Positions 1-10,660 of a DNA stretch of 64,000 bases are shown piece by piece. The position numbers and the translations under genes were made by a program. The notes beneath the pieces were generated by a model. That model saw nothing but the letters and a program-made list of their open reading frames with translations, was not told the origin of the DNA and searched no databases. Origin of the DNA: Chlorocebus sabaeus (Eukaryota > Chordata > Mammalia > Primates > Cercopithecidae); the NCBI RefSeq assembly GCF_047675955.1, contig NC_132904.1, positions 56,787,435-56,851,434 of the forward strand, given 5' to 3'. The stretch's first letter is position 1. Each line of letters starts with the position of its first letter.

Positions 1-267
1 AGCAGACATATAGGAAACTTCTTGCAAAAGGAGATTTATCTAAGGAGCAAAAGGAAAACGAAATCTGCCCCAAAGCTGGGCCTCACTGGGGCGTTATCAG
101 GTGCCCTGCCTAAGAGGTTCTCGTATGTCTCCAAAGTGTGCCCCACCCCCACCCATCATGGCCAGGGAGGGGCTTGGACACAGGAAGGCCATGCTCCTGG
201 AGAAAGGAACATCTGAGAACCTGGGACTAAGTTTTGGGGGGTATCACTGGGCCCCCGTGGGGCTCAC
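1..267 (-). other. Start of TUB intron after exon 5
   Basis: Intron sequence following the exon 5 donor. Unique-looking; no repeat, RNA gene or further exon recognised. Confidence 0.8.
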
Positions 268-435
268 CCTTCCTCTGCATCGTGGCACGGAGATCCTGCC
301 CACTGGGCCGTTCGCCCCCACCAGCTGCCGTCTCCCCTGCGTCCTGGGCGTGGTCTGACTGGCCCACAGTCAGGATCTGCACTGGGCCTTGGGCCTCAGA
401 CTTGTCTTCTGCCAGTGTTGCTGGCCCGCTGGTGC
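268..435 (-). CDS. TUB: TUB exon 5 (coding, internal)
   Basis: A 168-nt exon, phase 1 at both ends, flanked by acceptor cctgcag and donor GTGAGCC on the minus strand. It encodes roughly residues 133-188 of the short isoform, from TSGPATLAEDKSEAQ to GQDLRATMQRK. This is the low-complexity, Gly/Ala/Glu/Gln-rich linker between the nuclear-localisation cluster of exon 4 and the C-terminal tubby domain, and it is expected to be disordered. The N-terminal half of tubby activates transcription in reporter fusions (established work); nothing in the sequence narrows this to one exon. Human TUB, as I recall it, has Ala where this copy has Thr in GPATLAED. The next exon should begin with GC completing a Gly codon; it is outside the window. 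Confidence 0.97.
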
Positions 436-1730
436 CTGCAGGCCACGGACACTCCTGAGTTACATCCAGGAGGAGGAGAGGAGGGCCTGGATTCTCAGAC
501 GTCCGTGAAGGGGATGAGGGAAGAGTGGGGAGACCCTCTGCAAAACTTTATTTACAAGACTGATTTTTATAAAACTAATGATTGAGGCAACCTGTTAACA
601 ACTGGTAAGATACTAAGGGATGTGGGCTTCATTTCTTCTGCTCTTCCCCCAAGTTAATTGCCAAGGGTTGGTTTACAATACCTCGCATCCTTAAAGCAGA
701 TGGCAGCCATCTACAAAACCAACTGCACAGTGGAAAAAACAAGATGGAGAACAAGGATTGATCCAGACCACAGCCAAGGCCAGTAATCATTCATGGACAC
801 GGCCAGCTACAAGTGATCAATGCTGGTGTTTTCTTTCACAAATATACACACATACACACATGCAGTAACTCACATACATCATTAGAAGCATGGGCCCCTT
901 GAAAAAGATTGCAATTGGCATACACTCGCCTTCCCAAGTGGAGCACCTCCCATCCCACGTCAGCCTTCCTACCTCTTACCACAGAGCTTCAGTAACAGAA
1001 GCAAGGCCTGACCCATACAGGTGGCAACCACCCTGCCCGCCTGCTGAGCTATGCCCAGAGTGCTTGGTCAGCTCCAGAAGCCCATGGCCCCTGACACATC
1101 ACTGTCACCAAGATGTAGTGGCCTGGAAACCACTGTCCATGAACAAAAGCTGAGGAAATGGGGTGTGTAGCCAAGAGACAGGACCTGGGGCAGGTGCCAC
1201 CATCACTGTCCTTAATCTTTAGGGGTCTTTTCTGGAGAAAGAGGAGCAGAGGGAACAGGCTGGTCTGTGGTCCAGAGGATGGAACCTGGACTACAGTCAA
1301 GGGAAGTCCACATTATATGAAGAGCTGACAGCGAGGGCTGCACAAGGATGGGGCAAGCTGCCTGGGAAGCAGTAACCACTGCAGTGAGTGTCCTAGTCCA
1401 GGCTGGGTGAGATCCTCCTTGAGGGGTCGTGATAAAGGGTGCTCAGGCCAAGGTAGCTGAGGTAGGGGACGGTGGTTCTGGGCCACAGCTGAGTAGGACT
1501 TCACTTCCTGGCAGTGTGGTGGGCATGCCCACCCCCAGAGGCAGCCCGGGTACCTCCCAAGCTAGGTGAGGCCTGTGAGCCACCCGGTGGGGGTGCCCCG
1601 TGTAGCAGTCTGTGTCTTCCCTGAGGCTGTTCATCCTATCCCTCTCCTCCAAGTCAGGAGGACAAACCTTCCCCAGCCCTACAGTGGAGTCCAGGCCTGC
1701 TGGGGAGGGCTATAGAGAATGCAAGCTGAC
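436..1730 (-). other. TUB intron between exons 4 and 5
   Basis: 1.3 kb of largely unique sequence. A short CATACA-rich patch lies near 845-870. No repeat family, RNA gene or additional exon was recognised. Confidence 0.75.
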
Positions 1731-1874
1731 CTTTGTGCTTTCCCTTCTTCTCCTTCCTAGCGGCGCCACCCTGGCCCCCTGCTGTGGCTGCTGCCTTGGT
1801 TCTCTTGGCTGAAGCTGGTGCTGTTGGGCGTGTGGCTCCCAGCTGCACACTGGTAAGTGAGTCGGCCTCTTGAA
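1731..1874 (-). CDS. TUB: TUB exon 4 (coding, nuclear-localisation cluster)
   Basis: A 144-nt exon, phase 1 on both sides, with acceptor gagcag and donor GTCAGC. It encodes short-isoform residues 85-132, starting V-Q-E-A-D-S-L-T-S and ending R-K-E-K-K-G-K-H-K. The exon carries two basic patches, AKRTK at about 107-111 and RKEKKGKHK at about 124-132; the second corresponds to the described N-terminal nuclear-localisation element of tubby. Between them is an Ala/Gly-rich stretch. Residue 92 is Thr here, against Ala in the human protein as I remember it. The reading frame stays open past the donor for 19 codons, so an unspliced ORF call would overextend this exon. Confidence 0.97.
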
Positions 1875-2409
1875 CTGCTCAGGAAACATCCCCAGACGGA
1901 GAAAGAGAAACAGGCACTGGGTGAGACCGGAGCTCCCACCTGAACACAGTCCCCAGCACAGCATTTTCAACCACACCCTGAGTCCCACCAGGGCCCCTGT
2001 ACCACTTCCACAGCCCACAGAATCAGGCCCACTCACCTCTACTAGGCAAAGATTCCAGGGCAGGCCCAGATGGAAGGAGGCAGCACCCCCAGCCCAGTGT
2101 GATCAAGTCAACAGCCAGACCAACACCTGTGATCAGCCAACAAACTAAGCACTCAAAGTTCTGGACCACCAAACCGTACTGAGCCTGAACAGAGGCAGGG
2201 AGAATGTCCAAGAAGATATGGCCTCTGAAGATGGTGAAGGAGGAACAAAGGCTGCATCTTCTGGAAGAGACCACAACCAGGGCAAGCACTCCAGGGAGCC
2301 TATGAGGGGGCTCTGCAGGGATGAGCCCATGGGAGGCTGGGGTATAGGAGTGCTCAGAACAACTCTGGGATACAAGAAGCTACAAGCACCAACAGTGAGG
2401 TCTCAGAAG

Positions 2410-2950
2410 GGTTCCAGCTAGTGGCCTCCAAATTCTCCATACTGTAGAACCCCAATCTGCTCAAAATCCTTGAATGGTTTCTGATTGCTCTTAAGATGAA
2501 GACCAACATTCTCTCCCTTCCCCTAGGTCTAAACACATACTCCCCACCTCTGGGGCACCAAGAGTTGCAGCCACACCAGGCTGGTCTGGTGCCTCACATG
2601 CACTGCACTCCCTTTTGCCACAGGGCCCTTGCTCCTGCTGCCTGCACTGCCTTCCCCCTCACCCCCCTCAGTGATCAGCTCCCACTCATCCTGCAGATTT
2701 CAGCTTGGATGTCACCTCCCGAGGGAAGCTGTGCCTGCCTCCCTAGTCAGCGCAGGTGTTGTCATCTATTCACAGAATTTGGCTTCCTTCCACAAAGCAC
2801 ACCCATGATGGTCTGTTTAACATTGTCTCTCCACCTAGACTGTAAGGTCCATGAAAGCAGGGACCACACCCATTTGTGCTCACTCGGGACCTACAGCCTC
2901 TAATCCAGAGCCTGACACAAACCTCAATAAATATTTAAGAAATGAATGAA
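2410..2950 (+). repeat. L2 LINE 3' end
   Basis: Characteristic L2 3' region, sense on plus: AAAATCCTTGAATGG, CTGTAAGGTCCATGAAAGCA, then TCAATAAATATTTAAGAAATG with a GAATGAATG-type tail. It is old and diverged, and lies in a TUB intron. Confidence 0.85.
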
Positions 2951-3374
2951 TGTGTAACATGAATGAGTATACCCAGCAGGTCAAAAACCAGGATGAACTG
3001 TGAGCTCTGCTGTATATCAAACTCCCTCCTTTTCCTCTTGGAATGATCCCCTGTATTTGACGCCTGTAGCCAGCAGAGGGCAGAGAGGGAGGCAGCTAAT
3101 GCTGTAGGTGGGTGGGAGTGGCCTTCGAAACACCAGTTCCTGGGTAGGCCACCCACATGTGCAGCAGCCTCCCAAGAGCTTTGTCCACCATTTGGACCTG
3201 GACAAAGACTGGGCCCCCAGAGAAGCAGTAGGCACCTCCCAGAAGTCACATGTCACATGTTCAAATGTCCTCTGTGAAAAAGGTGGAGGCCCAGCCCAGT
3301 CTGGCATGTCAGCAGGGAATAGCAATCAGCTGATTTTGGACCTTGGAACACACCATGGCTCCTTCGAGTACCAA

Positions 3375-3480
3375 AGCCCTAAGACAGAGAACTCTCCCCA
3401 TTTTATAAGGGAGGAAACAGATCCAGAGAGGGTAAATGGCGTGTCCCAGTCACAAGCGAGCAGGTAACTGGTAGTGGCAC
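3375..3480 (-). repeat. MIR fragment
   Basis: Complement of the MIR core: CCCCATTTTATAAGGGAGGA followed by CAGAGAGGGTAAATGG. The adjoining AluJ inserted beside its end. Confidence 0.75.
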
Positions 3481-3498
3481 AACCAGAAACTATCTTTT

Positions 3499-3745
3499 TC
3501 TCTTTTTTTTCTTGCTGGATTGCAGTGGCACGATCATAGCTTACTGCAGTCTCGAACTCCTGGGCTCAAGTGATCCTCCTACGTAGCTGGGAATACAGGC
3601 GCATGCCACCACACCCTGCTAATTTTTTTCTTAAAGATGGGGTCTCACTATGTTACCCAGGCTGGTCCTGAACTTCTGCCCTCAAGTGATCCTCCTGCCT
3701 TGGCCTCCCAAAGTGTTGGGATTACAGGCGTGAGCCACCTGGCGC
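3499..3745 (-). mobile_element. AluJ, 5'-truncated-looking, with target duplication
   Basis: Antisense Alu with J-type wording (GGCTCAAGTGATCCTCC twice). Near-identical flanks CAGAAACTATCTTTT and CAGAAACTGTCTTTT mark the target-site duplication. Parts of the left arm and the distal end are shortened. Confidence 0.85.
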
Positions 3746-4304
3746 AGAAACTGTCTTTTGACTTCAGTCCTGCACTTATGCCAGAGGTGCTACTTGTCCC
3801 TCGGTCTTTCTGATGACCTGGCATCATCTGGAACACAGCTGACAAGAAATACTTGCCAAAATGACTGCACATCAATGACCTCTCATGATGTTGGCCTCTG
3901 GCACAAATTGGCCAGGCCCACAATCCTGGGTGCAGGCCCCCATTCTATATGCAGCCTCACTCACCCAGCTGCCAGGCTTGGCAGAGCTGGGGCTGTGATG
4001 CCACACAGCCACAGGCCACGTGCCATGTGACCCAGAACAGTGGCCACCTTCCTGGCAGGGTACCACTACCACCCTTGAGATGGCATTCACAAAGGAAGTG
4101 GAGGAGGTGGCTGCCAGCAAAGGGTGGGGCTGGGGCCAGCTCTGTGAGGACCAGCTGGGGCTGCCTCTGAGACAGCTGGGCTGAGGTCCCTGTTCCCCTT
4201 TTCTGAAGGCCTCTCAAGTAGAGTACAGACATACCAGGTATGGTCAGGGTGCTGAACTGACACACACACACGGGAATTAGCATGAAGGAGTTTTTCATCA
4301 GGGA

Positions 4305-4510
4305 GGCAACACGATATGGAGGAGAGGCCATTTGGCGTCTGTTAGGTCTGGGTTCAAAGTCTAGCCCTGCTGCTCACTAGCAGAGTACTATGAGCAGGTC
4401 ACTGAGCCCCTCAGAGCTCACGTCCTTACTGATTATGTGTGGATAATGCGTTCCTGTGAGGATGAAATGAGATAATGCAGGTAAAGCCTCTAGCACTGTA
4501 CTTAGCCACT
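4305..4510 (+). repeat. MIR
   Basis: Sense MIR: GGTCTGGGTTCAAAGTC, GAGCAGGTCACTGAGCCCC, GAGGATGAAATGAGATAATG, ending CTCTAGCACTGTACTTAGCC. Confidence 0.8.
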
Positions 4511-5646
4511 GGCAGATGCACAGCCAGCCTTTATGAGAAGAAACAGAGTGGGCTTCCTCGGAGGATACACGTGCACAGAGAGGACCGAGCCTGTATGATG
4601 TGCCCAGCCACAAAATGGGCACCAGGCAAATGAGACTCAACTGCTGCCCTCCAACAGGCAAAGGGCTCAGGGAGCTATGGGTCAGTGGAACCCAGAGAAG
4701 AACCTGGAACACTGCGAGGCAGGGTATGGGGCCAGCAGTTAGATGAAAAAGCCCTGAGGTGAGGCAACTACCAGTAATTCGATGTATCTGGAGGCTCCAG
4801 GTCATAAAGAAGCCACTGAAGGAGGGGAGCACCACGACTGCTAAGGTTCTTCCTAACCGCAAAAAGCCAGATGCCTGCAACCTTCTTAGAATTACTATTT
4901 GGTGAAGTAGCAGCCTGGATTAGTAGCACCAGCAGGGGGCAGTGGAGACTGAGTCTGAGTCCTCCTTTTAAGCTCAGAGAGCCCAACCCTCAGTCTGGCC
5001 TAGCCTACTCTTCACCTAACCCAAGCAGGAAGGAGGGTCCTGAGAGCAGAGATGTGCTGAAGCCATTCTCTCTCCAGGATGAGCTGCAGAGAATTTCTCC
5101 CATCTGGGCTCTGCCGAGACCTGGAACATTTAAGGATGGGAGCTGGAGGCTCCAGGTCACTATAGCTCTTAAGGAGTTGTGAGCTAGAGACAGGGATCTG
5201 CAAGTCAGAAGCCAGGCAGACACGGTACAGAGAGGGAAGGAAACAGGTGTTTGTGCTGAGACACTGGTTGGTATGGGGCAGGACAGTGAGATGCATTCCT
5301 CTCAGGATGCAGACTACTGGTGGAGCAGGTCATCTACTCTTAGAAGCTGCCTCCTGCACTCACTGAAATGCTCCAGATCAAAACTTTGACTTCTGAACTC
5401 CGGGCTTCATAAAAGGTTTCGCCTTCTGGCCTCAGCGCCTGATTCAGGAGGTGACAGCTGGAGCATATGCAGGTGCCCAAAGCTACAGGTCCACCTTCCC
5501 TCTGCCCTCCCTACTCAGCTATCTGCCTGGGCTAGAAGCCACACACAGCCTGGGCATCCCCCATCAGGTCCAGCCCCACACGGTGGGCAGGAAGTGAGGG
5601 GCTCCCCGAAGCAGTGACAGGATGTGGGGCGGCAGGCAAGGTATAC

Positions 5647-5809
5647 CTTGGTAGCTGGTGCTGCCACTGCTGCTGAGGTAGGACTCCACCAGGGGGGCTT
5701 GCTCCTCCGACTGCCGGGCCCGCCGGCTCCGGGGCCGCCCATCTGCATTGGCCTGCACCATCAGGGGCTCCTGGCGCTTCTTCTTCTGCTTCTGCTCCAG
5801 CAGGGCCCG
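5647..5809 (-). CDS. TUB: TUB exon 3 (coding; IFT-A-binding helix end and first NLS)
   Basis: A 163-nt exon entering in phase 0 (acceptor tccatag, first codon CGG) and leaving in phase 1 (donor GTATAC). It encodes short-isoform residues 31-84: [19 protein letters not shown], then [13 protein letters not shown], then an acidic/Ser-rich tail ending [10 protein letters not shown]39-K40-K41-R42 is the first known nuclear-localisation cluster of tubby. Together with exon 2 the first half forms a charged amphipathic helix; the equivalent TULP3 segment binds the IFT-A core, which is how tubby-family proteins reach cilia. The tail is a Ser-rich linker. I see no difference from the human sequence I remember in this exon, consistent with strong constraint. 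Confidence 0.98.
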
Positions 5810-6215
5810 CTATGGAGGCAGAGAGCTTGGCTGACCCACTGCCTCCACCAGGAAGGAAGGGCTCCCAGTTCTCAGTGGGTCCACAGCCCACCTTGGGCCA
5901 AGGCCCCATGTCCTTGGAACCCCAAGACTTGGGGTCCAGGAAAAGGAGGCAAAACAGGGTCCAGGTGGCTGCCTTGACAGGATCACAGCACAGGCAGCTC
6001 TCCAACTGCAGTCACCCAGCTGCCTGAGGGGTAGAAGCCCTGTGCCGTGCAGGGTTAGTGCTGAGCTGGGAGAGAGTGCACCTCTCTTCTTCCACATGGG
6101 AATCCCATTCCCCAGTCAGATGGGATCATCCAGGGAAGATGGACAGCCCTGCCCCTCTGCCCTCGGAGATCCCAGCCCAGACTCTTCCCTTCCACCCAGC
6201 CCCAGGCCTACTTAC
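5810..6215 (-). other. TUB intron between exons 2 and 3
   Basis: A short 406-bp intron without recognisable repeats, with clean GTAAGT donor and tccatag acceptor ends. Confidence 0.85.
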
Positions 6216-6267
6216 CTGCCGATCAAGCTTCTGCTGCCTCAGGTTTCTGCCCTCATCATCTAAGACA
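6216..6267 (-). CDS. TUB: TUB exon 2, first exon shared by both isoforms
   Basis: A 52-nt exon with acceptor ctctgcag and donor GTAAGT (near consensus). It enters in phase 2, so its first base T completes either AGT (Ser13) after exon 1b or CGT (Arg) after exon 2a. It then encodes VLDDEGRNLRQQKLDRQ, residues 14-30 of the short isoform. This is the conserved start of the IFT-A-interacting amphipathic segment found in TUB and TULP3. It is the splice hub of the locus: two donors 8 kb and 50 kb upstream, in transcription order, use the same acceptor. Upstream of the acceptor is a compact pyrimidine tract. Confidence 0.98.
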
Positions 6268-9200
6268 CTGCAGAGCGAAAGAGGGGTTTTCAGGGCTTGC
6301 CCATGAGGTGCCAGGATATATCCCAGAGCCCAACCCCAGCATATCTGGGCTCTTTAAACCCATCCCATCATGGCTTCTGGGACTCAGTGAGCCCACATGG
6401 TAGGAGGAGGAAGGGTGGAGCCTGCCATCTTGAAACCAGCTTGAACCAAAAGGGCTTGAGCTGCCACTTTGGAATCCTGCTAGAACCCCCGTTTCCCCAA
6501 GCACACCCCAGTAAGTACTGGATGAGACCCTCCCCTGAGATCCCTGAGCAGGGCCAAGCCTGACTGAGATCCAGGAAAACTATCCAGAGGCATCCCAGCA
6601 ACAAGCCAGGTCCAAGGCCAGGCTTCAGACAAACCCAGGGGGCTGCTCCCTCCAGCTGCCTACTGGGATCTCACCAGCCCCAGCCTTTCCCCTCCTTTCC
6701 ACCATTCTAGAGGAGGCTGCGGTCCTCTGGGACAGACCCTTTCCCCATCCATTCAAAGCAAACTCCGAGCTTTCCAAGTGGGCAGAATAGAGTGCTGACT
6801 TTGTCTACTCCCCTTCCCCACTTAAAGAGGGCAGAGGGTCCTCCTCATTTGAGAGAATGAAGCTAAGAGACTAACCAGTCCCTCAGTGTACAGGGCTTGG
6901 GCCACACAGAGTTGTCTGCAGGGTGGACACAACACATCAACGTACAGCCCAGCAACCAGCCACCAGGTCCTTCCCAGGCTGTAGACATGGCACAGGCAGC
7001 CCGGGGGACATCAAATCCTTGAGCCCCACAAGTCTTGGGACAGGGAGCCTCATCTCACCCAGACTGGCCGTGCCTCTGAGGAAGTCAGGGCACAAGTAGG
7101 GAGCTGGTAACTCAAACCACGTGGCTTTTGGCTAGCCAGAGACACATGCATGAGACCTAGGCCCAAATGCTACAAAGGCCAAGGTGTGGGCAGCTGCATG
7201 AGGTGAGGTTGGAGCCTGAGGATCTGAGCTCTGGGAAGCCCCAGGCGGCCCTGGCCCAGTTATTCTGAAGCTGCCCCTGAACCATACTGTATGCGGGTAC
7301 CCGCACAGGCATGCCCGAGTGCATTAGGTTTGTGCGAGGCCATAAGGAAGTGTGTGAATATCTCGTGTGTGTGCACACATGCATGCAGACACCTGTGAAG
7401 AAGTGGGTGTGCTTGTGTGAAGGTGAGTGCAGTGTGCGTGTAAGGGTGAAACATGAGGTCACATCACCCTGAGGACAAAGTGAAGTCACTTTCACCTCCT
7501 CCTGATGGCTAGCCCTTTCTAGCTGTAACATTCATTGACCTACATGAGCCTTAAACTACTTACATCTCCAAGGGAGCCAGTCAGAGGGTAGAAGGAAGCC
7601 CCCATATCACAGACTGCCCACCACCCACCACCTTGGCCACCATCTATGAGGACTATGCATGTTTTTAACTAGAAGCTGTCCTGCCTACTTGACAGCTGGG
7701 AAGGCCTTTCCTGGTACCCACGGGCTGCTCTGCATGCCTGAGGAACCCCAACTGTGATCTGGGGCTGTGCAGAACAGCCTCATTCACCAAACCCTCAGCT
7801 GCCAGAGCACAGGAGAAAACACTGCTCAAGAGCCATACTTCCAGGCCTCGGTCTTCCAGAAACAGCCCATCTGCCTAAGAGGGCACAGCTGCATTTGGGG
7901 CTTCCCGAAGGCATTGCCAGGACCACAGGATGCAACCAGGTCTCTAAATATTCCTGCTGGCTGAAACGGGGGGGCATCCCATCGCGGAAGCACGCACCCA
8001 GGCTGGAGGACTGCAGTGAAGACTTCTGAAGAAAGGGTTCAGGACCAGGGCACAAAATGCCTCAGGGCCCTGCCAGGCCTGAGAGGCTACAACCCTCCCC
8101 TGTCTCTACAGCTCAAGCCAACAGCCTGACTGAATAAGCAAAGTCAAGGCATTTGCCCACAGATGGACTTGAAAGGGTCAGACCCGGACACCAGTGTCCC
8201 CCATGGTCAGCCACACGCGCAGTGCATACGCATCACAACTTTCAGCACACACATGAAAAATGCAGTCTAAGCTCTGTACAATGGCCCCTGGCTGACAGAA
8301 GCAACAGGATCTGGAATCTAACTGTGCTCCACTTGCCAAGCTCTGTGCCTGGGCACAGGGCAGCTATAAACCCCACTGTCATGAGCCAGTGGCCTGGCCC
8401 CTGTGCAACCTCCACAAGACAGTGCTGGCTTCCCTTTGTGCCAGCAGGAGGGGCCATTCCACAGCTTTCTAGGTAGTCGCAAGCCACTCACACTTTCAGA
8501 GGGCAGGGACGGGGCAGTCACCTGGGCCATCCCCAGCCCTGGGCTTGGCTGAGCAAGACAAAGAAGATGCCTTCCATGGTGCTGACGCTCACATCTAGAG
8601 TCATTTAGAAAAGGGGACATCCAGCTGAGAGGTGAGACTCACATCAGCAATGCCACCTCTGGAAATGCTGGGTCACAGCAGCTGCTCAACTGACAAAAGG
8701 TATTTGCAGCTATAGTGGCCTCACTGCCCAGTGCCTTCTAATGCTCTCATCCATGCATGGGGCACGTTTCCCTACCATAGGCCCCCGTCCCACTGCCATG
8801 GACTATGCACAGTTATGCCGGAGGCAGGAGGCTGCTTTCCATGAAAACAGTCCTTTCTCCTCCTCTGCCTCTACCTCCATTTCCTGATGGGGGAGAATGA
8901 TAAAGAGCCACAGGCTTCGGCAACACTGATTACTAGGTAAGATTACACGTAGAAAGGACTTAACCACTGGCCTTCAGAGAAAGATGGATGAACACAAGGG
9001 TTAGGCTTCTGAAAAGAGGTTCCAGAAACAGATATCCCCAAAGTACCTAGAGAGCCGCCTACCACCTCACCCACTGGCAGGCATTTGCAAGCACACAGAA
9101 GGAAAGGAGCATGCACAGCTGGGAGGCGGCCACTGGTGAGAAGCCACCTGTGCCTGGCTGAGCAAGACCCAGCTAGGAGGGTCTACACTAAATTTACTAA

Positions 9201-10371
9201 AATGGGGAGGCTCTGACAGTGGGCACGACTCCTGGTAAAGCAGTGTTTCTAGAAGAGCTGCAAGGGGACGAGGTGGAACACGATTACCTAGCAGTGACGA
9301 GCTTGTACCAGGTGGGTGTTCCTAGCTAACAACAAGTGGACAAGTGCGCAACAACTCCCCCTGGTGAATAACAAAGAATCCCCAGCCAACAGCAGCTGTT
9401 GTGGAGACCAAGGGCAACCATGATGGCTGTCTCCAGGAAGAGCAGAACCAAAAGCTCCCCTGGCTTCCTCAGCAGGCCCAGTTCCCTTCTCCGCCCCCAC
9501 CCAGATGGCCCTTCCTCCTCATCTCCACCCCAGCACCATTCCTAAGGCATCTTCCTTTCTCACCAACACTTCCCCAGCCTGCCTGTTTCTGATGGGCACT
9601 GTTCTAGCTGCACTAAACCATAACCACACAAGGAGACAGTAATGGCTTTTTAATGACTTCAGCTCCAATTATGGAATAACTGCCAAGCCCAGGCTGCCAG
9701 CTGCAGCCCCGCCAGGAGACTCAGACGGGAGACAGGCGCTGATGGATAGGTCTTTCAGCTGACCCTGGAGGCTCCTCCATCACGGGCGCCTCCTGCTGGG
9801 GGCCTGAACAGGGAGGCTCAGAAAAGCCACTGGCTCAGTAGGGTCAGAGAAACCCAGGCTTCAGCGTTCACAAATCCATCCGCTCTGGCCAGCACCAAAA
9901 AGACAGCAGCTTCACCTCTGAGAGAGCCCGCCCCCCTACATCCACTCACTTCCCCCAAGGCACCCCACAGATATCGGAGCAGTCAACCACGACTGACAAC
10001 AGGGGGCAGGGACACAAGGACAATTCTGTGCCCTGGAAAAGCACACATGGCCAACATCCTCTAGCCTGTTTCCCTCCCTCTCTTCGTAGACTTTACCTTA
10101 CGTGCTCCAGCTACTCCACCAGCACTAACCAGAGGCCCAAGGGTCAGGGAATCTAGGGACAGACCCAACCCTCTGGACACACTTCCCATGTTCACTTCAC
10201 CCTCCCCTCTTCCTGCCCTCATTCTTCCCCCTCAGTCACAGTGGAAGCTACACCTGCTGGACCCAGGAAATCAGAGATGTGGGCTGTCAGGTGAGGAAAG
10301 GCCGCCAGGGCAGCTGGCTGCAACCCTGTGCCCAATGCCGGACCCTCGGAAAGTCCAGATCTGTGGCTTCT

Positions 10372-10384
10372 GTTGCCTGGCAAC
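10372..10384. promoter_or_regulatory. RFX X-box match in intron 1b
   Basis: GTTGCC-T-GGCAAC is a full GTNRCC-N1-RGYAAC match, a strong inverted repeat. It is 4 kb downstream of exon 1b, near a possible MER5 relic. It could be an intronic element or chance. Confidence 0.35.
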
Positions 10385-10486
10385 TTACTGGGATACAGTG
10401 GGAACCAGCGTGGCTCCAGAAGGGAGAGGACCACACTGCTCACAGGAGTTCCAGCCTCCCAAGATGCACCATCTCTATTCCAGCCA

Positions 10487-10660
10487 GCAGTTCCCAAATT
10501 TACCAGGTGCATTCAAACTGCTGGAGGGACTAAGCCCTGACTCGGTCATTCAGAACTGCTGAGCAACATCCCCCAGAATCAACCCACTCCTCTCTCTCTT
10601 TGTAAAAGCAAGTGCCATGGATGATTCTAATGCTCAGCCAAGCAAATGCGACCATGAGCC
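10487..10660 (+). repeat. Possible MER5-type hAT relic
   Basis: CAGCAGTTCCCAAATTTACC at the start and GATGATTCTAATGCTCAGCC at the end resemble MER5A edges, but the middle is not convincing. Confidence 0.35.

Larger units (their letters stand above)
1875..5646 (-). other. TUB intron between exons 3 and 4
   Basis: 3.8 kb. It holds an L2 3' end (2410-2950), a MIR (3375-3480), an AluJ (3499-3745) and a MIR (4305-4510), listed separately. The rest (1875-2410, 2950-3370, 3760-4300, 4510-5646) is unique sequence in which I see nothing definable. Confidence 0.75.

Noticed and set aside
2496..2903. 135-codon plus-strand frame
   Set aside because: Lies inside an L2 3' end and has no domain.
5532..6005. 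157-codon minus-strand frame over exon 3
   Set aside because: Out of frame with TUB over the exon and extends into both introns.
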